Shown here: one piece after another, positions 14,269 through 21,092 of the stretch
Numbering within the stretch: the stretch's first letter is position 1
Layout of the letters: the number at the start of each line of letters is the position of its first letter
Virus record (IMG/VR): IMGVR_UViG_3300037063_000241
Coordinates: 1-33,377 of that record
Direction: 5' to 3' (one strand)
Source: a virus
Length of the DNA: 33,377 bases
The notes under the pieces: model-generated
What the model was told of the DNA's origin: nothing
What the model saw: only the letters and a program-made list of their open reading frames with translations
The model's database searches: none
Translations under genes and position numbers: made by a program

Positions 14269-14887
14269 CGGTACTCTCCTCTGTTGCGGCCGGAGCCGCG
14301 TGCAAAAAATTCCTGATGTCGCCGAGCAATCTCGGATTGTTGCCGCCGACGTTGCCTCCGCAATCAAGGACGCCCTGGAGCAGCGCGGAGCCGCGCCCGC
14401 GCCGCTTGCGGTCGCGCATCCTGATCTTCTCCGGCACGCTCATGTGACCGGCCTCGGTGTTGCAGGCGTGGCAGGCGAGGAAGAGATTGCTGATGTGATC
14501 CGGACCGCCGGCGGTCTTCGGGATCAGGTGTTCCTTCGTCGGCGGCTGGGCGTCGGTAAAGGGATCACCGCAATAAAAGCAGGCGTGGCCGTCGCGATCG
14601 AGGAGCGTCCGGATGATCGGCGCCTTCTTCCGCTGGCGCTGGCTCAGCCCGACGGGACGCTTCGTTATCCGGAAAGCGTTGTCGTTGGTCTTGAAGGCGT
14701 CCCATGCCGCGCGAGCGCGGCCGGTGAACGACCGGGTGCCGGATTTGTTGACGTAGATGATCGACGTCACGCCGTCGCCGCGGAAACGGACAACCTCCCA
14801 CTCGTTCGTGGTGACTAGGACCTCACCGCCACATCTGGCGATCCAGTCCTTGAAGCGGTCGACCTCGTCCTTCTTCCGCGTCTTCAT
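14255..14887 (-). CDS. HNH endonuclease
   Basis: 210 aa. A small N-terminal domain (WEVVRFRGDGVTSIIYVNKS) is followed by the HNH core: CFYCGDPF, TKEHLIPKTAGG, then NLFLACHACN. These give the two Cys pairs and the catalytic His of a treble-clef HNH (PF01844). A basic stretch (RMRDRKRRGRG) follows. Could act in recombination, packaging-related cleavage or host DNA breakdown. It lies second in the leftward operon, an early position. Confidence 0.82.
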   Translation of the reverse strand: MKTRKKDEVDRFKDWIARCGGEVLVTTNEWEVVRFRGDGVTSIIYVNKSGTRSFTGRARAAWDAFKTNDNAFRITKRPVGLSQRQRKKAPIIRTLLDRDGHACFYCGDPFTDAQPPTKEHLIPKTAGGPDHISNLFLACHACNTEAGHMSVPEKIRMRDRKRRGRGSALLQGVLDCGGNVGGNNPRLLGDIRNFLHAAPAATEESTDATA

Positions 14888-15045
14888 CGGACCAGCCAGA
14901 GAAGCGCGGCCGCATAGGGCAAGATTGCCCACAGTTGAACGCCGACGATGAGCGAAAGGCCGCCAGCGGCCAGGACAAAGGCCGGGGCATCGAATCGACG
15001 CTGCGGCGCGGAAAACCCGTTTAATGCAATCAGATCGCGTTTCAT
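14884..15045 (-). CDS. 53-aa membrane protein, first gene of the leftward operon
   Basis: The frame from ATG 15045 has a GAGGG SD and ends with a TGA overlapping the HNH start. A charged N-terminus (MKRDLIALNGFSAPQRRFD) precedes a hydrophobic hairpin (APAFVLAAGGLSLIVG and LWAILPYAAALLWLV). Being first after the predicted leftward promoter it would be strongly expressed early. Superinfection exclusion or another membrane role is possible; no family recognised. Confidence 0.6.
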   Translation of the reverse strand: MKRDLIALNGFSAPQRRFDAPAFVLAAGGLSLIVGVQLWAILPYAAALLWLVR

Positions 15046-15077
15046 CCATCGGCCCTCTTCGGTTCCGAAGCGAGTCG

Positions 15078-15106
15078 GTTATAGCGTGAAATTTTTCTTC
15101 CGTCTA
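15078..15106 (-). promoter_or_regulatory. predicted leftward promoter with operator in spacer
   Basis: On the minus strand: -35 TAGACG (15106-15101), 17-bp spacer, -10 TATAAC (15083-15078). The spacer holds the GAAAAATTTC copy (plus strand GAAATTTTTC, 15088-15097). It points at the leftward operon beginning at 15045. Confidence 0.6.
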
Positions 15107-15160
15107 GGCCATTTCGGAATCAAGGTAGTGGTAACACCTGGAGCGGGATTGGTGCCGGTC

Positions 15161-15189
15161 TTGCGTAACCGTGAGATTTTTCTTAAAAT
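15161..15189 (+). promoter_or_regulatory. predicted rightward promoter with operator in spacer
   Basis: -35 TTGCGT (15161-15166), 17-bp spacer, -10 TAAAAT (15184-15189). The spacer holds GAGATTTTTC (15173-15182). The 14-mer GTGAGATTTTTCTT here repeats GTGAAATTTTTCTT at 15086-15099 with one mismatch. It would transcribe the repressor-like gene at 15232. Confidence 0.6.
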
Positions 15190-15231
15190 AGGCGCTCAGT
15201 CTCAGCCACGATAGGCAACGGAACCCGAACA

Positions 15232-15480
15232 ATGATGAGCAAAACGTGCCGGACAAACCTGCTCATACTCGCCGGCACCTATGCAAAGGCGAACCGGATG
15301 TCCTTGTCGCAGGTCAGCACAAGAGCCTACGGCAGCGCGTATTTCCTCCAGAAGTTCAAGGAAGGCAAGGTCTCGATATCGCTCGCCAAGCTTGATGAGA
15401 TGATCGCGTGGTTTCGGGCGAACTGGCCGCCCAATGCGGACTGGCCGATGCTCCGCGCGATTTTCATGGATCGCAATTAA
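15232..15480 (+). CDS. small HTH protein, phage repressor candidate
   Basis: 82 aa; the second ATG (15235) is an equally good start. Pattern NLLILAGTYAKANRMSLSQV, then LQKFKEGKVSISLAKLDEMI and AWFRANWP is the layout of small helix-turn-helix regulators found at phage control regions (the AxxLSLSxVS...F...L..GxxxSL motif). It is next to divergent promoters that share an operator-like repeat, so it is the first candidate for the protein that reads that repeat. Confidence 0.7.
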   Translation: MMSKTCRTNLLILAGTYAKANRMSLSQVSTRAYGSAYFLQKFKEGKVSISLAKLDEMIAWFRANWPPNADWPMLRAIFMDRN

Positions 15481-15487
15481 ACCGGTT

Positions 15488-15497
15488 GAAAATTTGC
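15488..15497. promoter_or_regulatory. operator-like site GAAAATTTGC
   Basis: A fourth copy of the GAAAATTTTC-type element, one or two mismatches from the palindrome, in the 50-base gap between the repressor-like gene and the next gene. A clear promoter around it is not seen (TTTAAC at 15498-15503 is a weak -10). Confidence 0.4.
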
Positions 15498-15530
15498 TTT
15501 AACGAATAGCGCGGAGGCGTCGAATCGCCT

Positions 15531-15734
15531 ATGACCTCCGCCATCATGAGCAACCGCCCCGAAGATGACGTTTACGTCGAAGTCGTGCCGATCCCGCTGG
15601 ACCAGCCGACGATCGCTTGGCTGGCATGGCTGGAGCAGAAGACCGGCGAGCCGTCCGCCAAGATGGCGGGGCGGTTCCTGAGAGACCTGCGCGACCAGTT
15701 CGGCAGCGGCGGCGCTGGCGCGCGCGTGCACTGA
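15531..15734 (+). CDS. small phage protein, unknown
   Basis: 67 aa from ATG 15531, with ATG 15546 as alternative. The core IAWLAWLEQKTGEPSAKMAG, then RFLRDLRDQF resembles a small helical early phage protein. No defined family. It is followed after 22 bases by the next gene with its own SD. Confidence 0.55.
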   Translation: MTSAIMSNRPEDDVYVEVVPIPLDQPTIAWLAWLEQKTGEPSAKMAGRFLRDLRDQFGSGGAGARVH

Positions 15735-15756
15735 TCAATCCCCAACGGAGGACGAC

Positions 15757-16179
15757 ATGGCGAAGGACGAAGAAACAGGAACGGACGCTGCGAAGCGGAT
15801 TAACGCGAAGGCTTGCAAGGCGCTCCTCAAGGACCTGCGCTCCGGCCAGGACGACATCGACGAGGTCAAAGGCTCGATGGGCGGCAAGGTCAACGCCGCG
15901 ATCGAGAAGTACAATCTCAACAAGAAGATGTTCGGCTGGATCAGGCAGTTCGACCGGATGACCCCGGAGCGGCTCGCCGATAACTACGACGACTTCCTTC
16001 ACTTGATGGACGTCAGTGGGCTCGCCGAGCGCGCCAAGCAGGCGCAACGGTTGGCTCTTGAGGAGGCTCCGAAGGACGATGAGGGAGGGGCCGACAAGTC
16101 CGAGAAATCCGGCGGCGGTAGCGGCAAGGTTCATTCGTTCCCGCAGCACCGCCAGGCGGCGGCGCCTCCGAAGGAGTGA
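15757..16179 (+). CDS. helical phage protein, unknown
   Basis: 140 aa, start with GGAGGACGAC. Helical core (KACKALLKDLRSGQDDIDEV, then NLNKKMFGWIRQFDRMTPER and LADNYDDFLHLMD) and a disordered acidic/Gly-rich C-terminal third. It reminds me loosely of GapR-like (DUF2312) DNA-binding helices but lacks their sequence signature. Its end overlaps the RusA start. Confidence 0.65.
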   Translation: MAKDEETGTDAAKRINAKACKALLKDLRSGQDDIDEVKGSMGGKVNAAIEKYNLNKKMFGWIRQFDRMTPERLADNYDDFLHLMDVSGLAERAKQAQRLALEEAPKDDEGGADKSEKSGGGSGKVHSFPQHRQAAAPPKE

Positions 16180-16625
16180 TCTCCTTCGAGCTACTCGGCG
16201 AGCCCGTCGGCTGGCAGCGGACGGGCGTTCGCATCGTCAAGCCGAAGTTTGGGAAGCAGTTCGCGACCCTCTACACGCCGGCGGAGACGCGGGCCTATGA
16301 GAAGGCGCTCGCCCTCGTCGCGAAGGTGGCGATGGCCGGCGCCGGGAAACCGGCACCGATCACGGGGCCGCTTCGGCTTACGGTAACCGCGTTTATGCCC
16401 GTTCCCGCGTCGTGGTCGAGGAAGAAGCGCGACGCCGCCTTGGCGGGAGCGATTCGGCCGACAGTCAAGCCGGACTGGGATAACATCGGCAAAATGACCG
16501 ATGCGCTGAAGGGCATCATCTGGAACGACGACACCCAGGTCGTCGACGGAAGGGTGGTCAAGACTTACGACGAGCACCCGCGTCTGCGAGTAGAGATCGA
16601 AGTTCTGGAAGGGGACCTGTTATGA
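16176..16625 (+). CDS. rusA: RusA-type Holliday junction resolvase
   Basis: 149 aa, GTG start overlapping the previous stop. SFELLGEPVGWQRTG, LYTPAETRAYE, then KPDWDNIGKMTDALKG (98-113) and WNDDTQV (116-122) give the RusA acidic residues (Asp100, Asp102, Asp118/119) and Lys106. RusA dimers cut four-way junctions, clearing branches before packaging. Full family length. Confidence 0.9.
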   Translation: MISFELLGEPVGWQRTGVRIVKPKFGKQFATLYTPAETRAYEKALALVAKVAMAGAGKPAPITGPLRLTVTAFMPVPASWSRKKRDAALAGAIRPTVKPDWDNIGKMTDALKGIIWNDDTQVVDGRVVKTYDEHPRLRVEIEVLEGDLL

Positions 16626-16810
16626 CCGAAGGCTTGCGTTCGATCATTTCGCTTTCGCCCGACTCGCTTCGCAGCGTCGCGCCGGCGGAGATCGTCGGTC
16701 GGCGCCCGAAGTTCGAATGGGTGGACCCGCGGTCGCTTTTCGTCGAGGAAGACTACCCGCGCGCGCCTGGAGATCCGGGTGATTCCCCGGATGGGCAATA
16801 TGCTGGCTGA
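16622..16810 (+). pseudogene. N-terminal stub of a ParB-like gene
   Basis: 62 codons, ATG overlapping the RusA stop. Residues 26-46, ending FEWVDPRSLFVEEDYPR, match the start of phage ParB-like proteins (WVxPxxLxVxxxYQR). The frame then becomes Gly/Pro-rich and stops. Another frame just after this point reads LEIRVIPRMGNMLADLG, which could be a shifted remnant, but it also stops. The 100 bases after the stop hold no gene. Confidence 0.5.
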
Positions 16811-16911
16811 CCTCGGCCCGGGATAACTAGGATAGCGGGGACTCGCCGAGACAGACGTGGACTTCCCCGGCCGTTCCACGCTAGTCCCGATTCTCCTAAG
16901 GATTCGCGGCA

Positions 16912-17544
16912 ATGAAAAAAACTATCCCCGGCGCGCCGAATCGCCCGCCGCTTTTCGACGGATTGCCGGAGAGGCACTTCGGGGCGGTCCTCATCGACCC
17001 ACCGTGGTTCTTCCGGACCAGAACCGACTTCGTGTCTCGCCGCGATCCGCGTCACCACTACAAGGGCGGCGTGATGTCAGCGGCCCAGATCGCTGCGCTC
17101 CCGGTTGGCGACTATGCCGCGCCAGATGCTCACCTATTTCTATGGGTGACTGGACCTTGCCTTGAGCAGGCGTTCGGCGTGATCCGCGCATGGGGTTTCC
17201 GCTATAGCGGGATCGCGTTCACCTGGATCAAGCTGAAGAAGTCGTTCGACGCGAACCAGTTCCGATTCCTGCCGAGCGTCGACGGCGACTTCCACGTCGG
17301 CCTCGGTTTCACAACCCGCAAAAACGCCGAACTATGTCTCCTCGCCAGACGTGGAAGCGCGAAGCGGCTCGCCAAAAACATCCGCGAGTTGATCCTCGAA
17401 CCGCGCCGTGAGCACTCCCGGAAGCCGGAACAGACTTATGAACGGATCGAGCGATATACCGCCGGTCCTTATCTCGAGCTCTTCGGACGCCAGCAGCGCC
17501 CTGGCTGGACCGTTCGCGGGGACGAAGCAGGGAAGTTCGGATGA
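16912..17544 (+). CDS. MT-A70-family adenine DNA methyltransferase
   Basis: 210 aa. GAVLIDPPWFF has the DPPW catalytic motif (29-32). HLFLWVTGPCLEQAFGVI, then GFTTRKNAELCLLARRG, REHSRKPEQTYERIE and YLELFGRQQRPGW complete the MT-A70 pattern. Such phage enzymes make N6-methyladenine, often against host restriction. No restriction nuclease is beside it. A second, unrelated adenine methylase lies at 19034. Confidence 0.9.
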   Translation: MKKTIPGAPNRPPLFDGLPERHFGAVLIDPPWFFRTRTDFVSRRDPRHHYKGGVMSAAQIAALPVGDYAAPDAHLFLWVTGPCLEQAFGVIRAWGFRYSGIAFTWIKLKKSFDANQFRFLPSVDGDFHVGLGFTTRKNAELCLLARRGSAKRLAKNIRELILEPRREHSRKPEQTYERIERYTAGPYLELFGRQQRPGWTVRGDEAGKFG

Positions 17545-17585
17545 CGTGCTTCGTCGACGGTTGCGACGTCGCGGAGATCACCTGA
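17541..17585 (+). CDS. possible 14-aa coupling peptide
   Basis: MTCFVDGCDVAEIT: the ATG overlaps the stop of the methylase gene and its TGA overlaps the ATG of the replication gene (TGATG). It may only carry ribosomes across the gap. It holds two Cys but nothing else of note. Confidence 0.3.
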   Translation: MTCFVDGCDVAEIT

Positions 17586-18445
17586 TGGTCGAGTTTTTCC
17601 AGCGGCACATATCAGCCTGGATGGACGGCACCGAAGGACTGACCGATGGCGAGTATCGGGTCTACGACGTCATTTGCAATTTGATCTATTTAAACGACGG
17701 TCCGATCATCATTCATGAGTCCGGAATCGCCGGCCGTTGCCATCAGCACATTCTGACGTTTCGGAAGAACTTCAAGACCCTCATCGACCTCGGAAAGCTG
17801 GTCGTCGTTGCAGGCAAAATCACCAACAAAAGAGCGTCGACGGAGCTAGGCCGAATCAGGGAGCGAAGGCGCAAACCTACCTCAGACCCCCGGGCAACCC
17901 CCGGGCAACCCCCGGCGGACCCCCGGCGGACCTCGACCGAACCCCCCCATGGTTCCGCCGACAAGCCTTTGAAATCTATAGAGCCAGTCCTTTTCGATGA
18001 CCCTATAGAGAAGAGAAGAGAAGAGAAGAGTACGGAAGCTACGCTTCCGCTAGATGAGCGGACGAAGCTTTTTCGGGATGGGCTTCAATCGCTGATCCGG
18101 CTCACCGGCCGTCCGGAAACGGCGTGCCGTGGCCTCATCGGCAAATGGCTGAAGCTGGCGAACGACGACGCGCTGCTGGCCCGCCGCGCGATCGAGGACG
18201 CCGAACGTGATAGGCCGGCGGAGCCGGTTTCGTGGATAGTCGGAGCGATCAACCACAGGATGGGAGGACGACGAGATGGACCAGGCGAACGAAGCGCAAG
18301 CCGCGCAGCCGGGCAACTGGAAGAACGAATACGAACGGGTGAGGTCACGATCCCCCCTCGACCAACGGGAGCGAGAGGCCTTCTTAACGCGGCGAGCGAA
18401 GCTCCTCTTCGGCTCGTACCGCCGGGACGATGCGAGCGATCCTGA
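17585..18445 (+). CDS. DUF1376-type phage replication protein
   Basis: 286 aa. The N-terminal domain FFQRHISAWMDGTEGLTDGE, then YRVYDVICNLIYLNDGPI is the DUF1376 signature (winged helix in replication initiators). A low-complexity linker (about residues 100-160) carries the two tandem repeats listed separately. The C-terminal domain (GRPETACRGLIGKWLKLAND, then SWIVGAINHRM) is typical of phage replication/helicase-loading proteins. The last 57 codons overlap the next gene in another frame, which is longer than usual and may mark a shifted C-terminus. Confidence 0.8.
   Translation: MVEFFQRHISAWMDGTEGLTDGEYRVYDVICNLIYLNDGPIIIHESGIAGRCHQHILTFRKNFKTLIDLGKLVVVAGKITNKRASTELGRIRERRRKPTSDPRATPGQPPADPRRTSTEPPHGSADKPLKSIEPVLFDDPIEKRREEKSTEATLPLDERTKLFRDGLQSLIRLTGRPETACRGLIGKWLKLANDDALLARRAIEDAERDRPAEPVSWIVGAINHRMGGRRDGPGERSASRAAGQLEERIRTGEVTIPPRPTGARGLLNAASEAPLRLVPPGRCERS
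17886..17929 (+). repeat. 11-nt tandem repeat, four copies
   Basis: Two copies of ACCCCCGGGCA followed by two of ACCCCCGGCGG, head to tail, within the coding linker of the replication gene. The unit length is not a multiple of three, so gain or loss of one copy would shift the frame. Confidence 0.8.
18007..18030 (+). repeat. 5-nt tandem repeat (AGAGA), 4.8 copies
   Basis: AGAGA repeated four times plus AGAG, about 80 bases after the 11-nt repeat in the same linker. It encodes KRREEK-type residues. Another non-triplet unit, prone to slippage. Confidence 0.85.
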
Positions 18446-19037
18446 CAACTACGTTGGGGCGGTCGTTCTAGTTTTGTCGGAATATCCGAACGGCATCGTC
18501 GAGTTTGCCACCGATCCGCGCACGGGCCTTCAGGCCCAGGAGAAGTTTCGCGCGTTCATGCCGAACTCCGGTGAGGTCAAAGCTTTTTGCGACGAAGAGA
18601 TTCGCCGCGCGCAACGAATGGCTCAGCCCGCGACAACGTTTAGCCGGCGCGGTTACGCCCCGTTGCCGAGATATCCCGGCTCCCGCGCGAACGTCTTCGT
18701 GCACGCCGGCGCGCCGCAATATCCGGCGCTGCTCGAGCGGAGCCAGTCCCCGGGCGAGGACGAATGCGAGTGGCGGCCAAGCGACGACCACCGCGACGGC
18801 ATCTGGGTATCGCCGGCATGGATCGACAGCTACGGGATCGCAAAATGGCGCAGGCCGCCGGCGTCCGTGGCGCTGGCGCAAGGCCCGGACATAGTCACGC
18901 GCGAGTATATCGCCGCCGGGCTGGAGCCGCCGCCGCTTGGGGCCGATCGCGTCTCGCTCTCGATGCTCTTGCGCCGCGGCTACACGATCGCGGACGTCGA
19001 CGGCAAGCGCGAGCTGCTCTCGCCGGCGACGCGATGA
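18276..19037 (+). CDS. phage protein of unknown function
   Basis: 253 aa, start with GGGAGGACGACGAG. N-terminal helical part (REREAFLTRRAKLLFGSYR), a region DNYVGAVVLVLSEYPNGIVE, then FRAFMPNSGEVKAFCDEE, which resembles the C-terminal domain of replisome-loader partners in phages, then a poorly conserved C-terminal half. It overlaps the preceding gene by 170 bases; codon pattern and SD favour this frame in the overlap. Confidence 0.65.
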   Translation: MDQANEAQAAQPGNWKNEYERVRSRSPLDQREREAFLTRRAKLLFGSYRRDDASDPDNYVGAVVLVLSEYPNGIVEFATDPRTGLQAQEKFRAFMPNSGEVKAFCDEEIRRAQRMAQPATTFSRRGYAPLPRYPGSRANVFVHAGAPQYPALLERSQSPGEDECEWRPSDDHRDGIWVSPAWIDSYGIAKWRRPPASVALAQGPDIVTREYIAAGLEPPPLGADRVSLSMLLRRGYTIADVDGKRELLSPATR

Positions 19038-19840
19038 GCCAGGAAACCGCGCCGCGCTTCGCTAGTATCGGCGGCCATCACTCGCACCGATCCGGTACGG
19101 TCGAATGGCTGACGCCGCCGGAGATCATCGTCGCGCTCGGACCGTTCGATCTCGATCCTTGCGCGCCGTCGAACCAACCGTGGCCGACCGCGGCGCGGAC
19201 GTTCACCCGCGCCGACAACGGGCTGACGCGACCATGGACCGGGCGGGTGTGGCTGTGCCCGCCGTATACTAACGCGGAGATCGGACGCTGGCTGGCCCGC
19301 ATGGCCGACCACGACCGCGGGACCGCGCTGATCTTCGCGCGGACGGACACCGACGCCTTCTTCGAGCACGTCTGGAATCGGGCGACCGCGCTGCTCTTCA
19401 TGAGGGGCCGGATCAACTTCCACCATGGTCCCGGCCACGTCGACAGGAAGACGAACCGACCGATCCCTGTCGGTTCGCGCGCCAAGGGCAACGCCGGGGC
19501 GCCGACGGTGCTGTGCGCCTATGGGGTCGACGACGCGGACGTCCTCGCCGCCTGCAAGGTCGACGGGCGGTTCGTCCCGCTCCGCATCGCGCGATCCGTC
19601 GTCGTGTCACTTTTCGGCGGTTTAATTAAAAGCCGGGAAAGTAACGCGACGTGGGCTCAGGCGCTCGCGGACTTCTTCGCCGACCGCTCCGGCCCGGTCG
19701 CGCTCGACGATCTCTACCGGCACTTCGCTGGCCACCGGAAGGCCTCGACGAACCGCAACTTCGATGCCAAGTTGCGTCAGCAGCTTCAACAGGGACCGTA
19801 TCGTCGCGTTGATCGCGGCGTGTGGGAGGCGCGCCGATGA
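19034..19840 (+). CDS. phage Dam-type N6-adenine methyltransferase with C-terminal HTH
   Basis: 268 aa, ATGA-coupled. WLTPPEIIVALGPFDLDPCA, TRADNGLTRPW, then WLCPPYTN (CPPY, 75-78, a variant of DPPY) and ALIFARTDTDAFFEHVW are the marks of the phage DNA_N6-MTase family. After residue 203 a separate domain follows (TWAQALADFFADRSGPVALD, DLYRHFAG, RRVDRGVWEAR) with the layout of a HARE-HTH domain. That fused HTH could read DNA sequence or methylation state. Confidence 0.85.
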   Translation: MSQETAPRFASIGGHHSHRSGTVEWLTPPEIIVALGPFDLDPCAPSNQPWPTAARTFTRADNGLTRPWTGRVWLCPPYTNAEIGRWLARMADHDRGTALIFARTDTDAFFEHVWNRATALLFMRGRINFHHGPGHVDRKTNRPIPVGSRAKGNAGAPTVLCAYGVDDADVLAACKVDGRFVPLRIARSVVVSLFGGLIKSRESNATWAQALADFFADRSGPVALDDLYRHFAGHRKASTNRNFDAKLRQQLQQGPYRRVDRGVWEARR

Positions 19841-20097
19841 GCGTCGCGAAGGGTGACACCGTCGCCTACAAATCGTTCGCCGGCACTGTTTACACGGCCG
19901 TCGTCGCTGAGGTCGGACCCGAAGGCTTCGTCGATCTTGACGTGGATGCCGGAACCAAAGAGCCGGTCCGGCTGACCGCTATCCGGGTCGAGCGGTGCGG
20001 GGCACCCGGCGCGAAACCAGATCGAGGGGCTACCCAAGAGCCTCCGGCCGGGAACTCGCACCACAGATCGCCTATGGGCGCTGGTAGGGGCATCTGA
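19837..20097 (+). CDS. small beta-rich protein, unknown
   Basis: 86 aa, coupled to the methylase (ATGA). The first 55 residues look like a small SH3/KOW-type barrel (KGDTVAYKSFAGTVYTAVVA, then EGFVDLDVD). The rest is low complexity. No family recognised. Confidence 0.55.
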   Translation: MSVAKGDTVAYKSFAGTVYTAVVAEVGPEGFVDLDVDAGTKEPVRLTAIRVERCGAPGAKPDRGATQEPPAGNSHHRSPMGAGRGI

Positions 20098-20099
20098 CG

Positions 20100-20267
20100 A
20101 TGGCAAGAAAACCGCAGTCACCCCCGTTTGCCGCCCCGGACTGGCCTGCAGCCTCGGTCGAAATGTGGCGGCTGGATCGAATCAAGCCTTATCCGCAAAA
20201 TCCACGGACCCATTCGCCAGAACAGATTTTGAAACTTTCGCCGGGGCCCGGGTTGGTAGTTCATTGA
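20100..20267 (+). pseudogene. N-terminal stub of a ParB-like/methylase gene
   Basis: 55 codons. VEMWRLDRIKPYPQNPRTHS followed by PEQILKL is the start of the ParB/Srx domain of phage ParB-methylase proteins. The frame is then broken and stops, with no continuation in other frames. The end overlaps the opposite-strand gene 20182-20445 by 86 bases, which suggests a recombination junction near 20230. Confidence 0.6.
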
Positions 20268-20445
20268 TCTTCGGAGTGAAGCGCGCGGGTGGGCGTTGTC
20301 CGCGCGCGGCGTTTTGGATTGCGGCGTCGCGGATGGCGTCGATCTGCGCCCGCGTTTTGCCCTTCGTTCGGTCCAGCGACTCAGGAATGTCGAGCTCGCG
20401 CATGGCGCGGAGTTGCTGCTCGCGAGGTCCGGGCGCGTTGCTCAT
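20182..20445 (-). CDS. small protein with GPREQ-type N-terminus
   Basis: 87 aa, start with AGAGGAGATCAG. N-terminus MSNAPGPREQQLRAMRE is shared with the gene at 5939-6121; then KGKTRAQIDAIRDAAIQNAA and a Pro-rich part. The last 15 or so residues (KSVLANGSVDFADKA) are antisense to the ParB stub, so the original C-terminus was probably replaced at the junction. Function unknown. Confidence 0.65.
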   Translation of the reverse strand: MSNAPGPREQQLRAMRELDIPESLDRTKGKTRAQIDAIRDAAIQNAARGQRPPARFTPKINELPTRAPAKVSKSVLANGSVDFADKA

Positions 20446-20471
20446 ATCTGATCTCCTCTCTCTCCGGCGGT

Positions 20472-20481
20472 GAAAATTCTC
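20472..20481. promoter_or_regulatory. operator-like site GAAAATTCTC
   Basis: A copy of the GAAAATTTTC-type element 27 bases upstream of the leftward gene 20182-20445. A matching promoter is not clear on either strand. The 218-base gap 20446-20663 otherwise contains only the terminator below. Confidence 0.4.
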
Positions 20482-20571
20482 CATTTCCACCGGCGCGGCC
20501 ACACGTTTGCGTGGTCCAGATAGGAAGTCCAGTGGTTTCCGTGGGGCGCGAATTGTGGCAGTTTTTAATAG

Positions 20572-20599
20572 AAAAAGGGCGGCCCTGGCGGACCGCCCT
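20572..20599 (-). terminator. rho-independent terminator (minus strand)
   Basis: On the minus strand AGGGCGG (20599-20593) pairs with CCGCCCT (20582-20576) around a 10-base loop, followed directly by TTTTC. It closes the gene at 20664-20993. Confidence 0.85.
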
Positions 20600-20663
20600 C
20601 GGATCGAATCGACGTGGCGGATCAGGCGCCGGCGATGCCGAAAGCGTTGTTCCCCCGCGGCCG

Positions 20664-20993
20664 CTATCTCAATCCGGGCTCGGCATCCGCCATCGTATCC
20701 ACGGCAACGTATTGCGCCCGGACCAGCGCCTCCGCCCAATCGGCAAGCGCGTGAGCAATAGCAGCGCGTCCTTCTTCGGTGATCGTCGTGTGCGTCGGCT
20801 TGATCTTGTTGTCGGTCCTCAGGAAGCTGCGGGCGAGGAGCGCCGTCGTCGTCTGGTGACGACCCTGCGCCTCCTTCGCGGCGAGCCCGTCCGAGCAGCT
20901 CGACGGGAGAACGATCGGGAGGGCAACGCCATCGAGGTGGGCGATCAGGACGTCGCGCTGACCGCGGCTGAGCCAGAGACCGGACGCCTTCAT
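20664..20993 (-). CDS. phage winged-helix-like protein
   Basis: 109 aa; GGAG lies 8 bases before the ATG. Pattern LSRGQRDVLIAHLDG, then GRHQTTTALLARSFLRTD and HTTITEEGRAAIAHAL follows the MarR-like phage winged helix (helix, turn, wing, ITxxGRAA). It is transcribed alone, leftward, with its own terminator, and its start faces the predicted promoter of the large rightward block, so it could regulate that block. Confidence 0.65.
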   Translation of the reverse strand: MKASGLWLSRGQRDVLIAHLDGVALPIVLPSSCSDGLAAKEAQGRHQTTTALLARSFLRTDNKIKPTHTTITEEGRAAIAHALADWAEALVRAQYVAVDTMADAEPGLR

Positions 20994-21092
20994 GCGACGC
21001 TCCGTCGTTGTGGGTTTTTCATCGTGATCTCCCGTTGTGCAAGGGGATTATCCCCGAGGCCAGCCTAGCACCGATCGCGCGCGAAGGTCCAC

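Noticed and set aside
16836-16889. Imperfect inverted repeat around CGGGGACT / AGTCCCG
   Set aside because: The arms pair with a bulge across a loop of about 40 bases and there is no T-run, so it is weak as a terminator.
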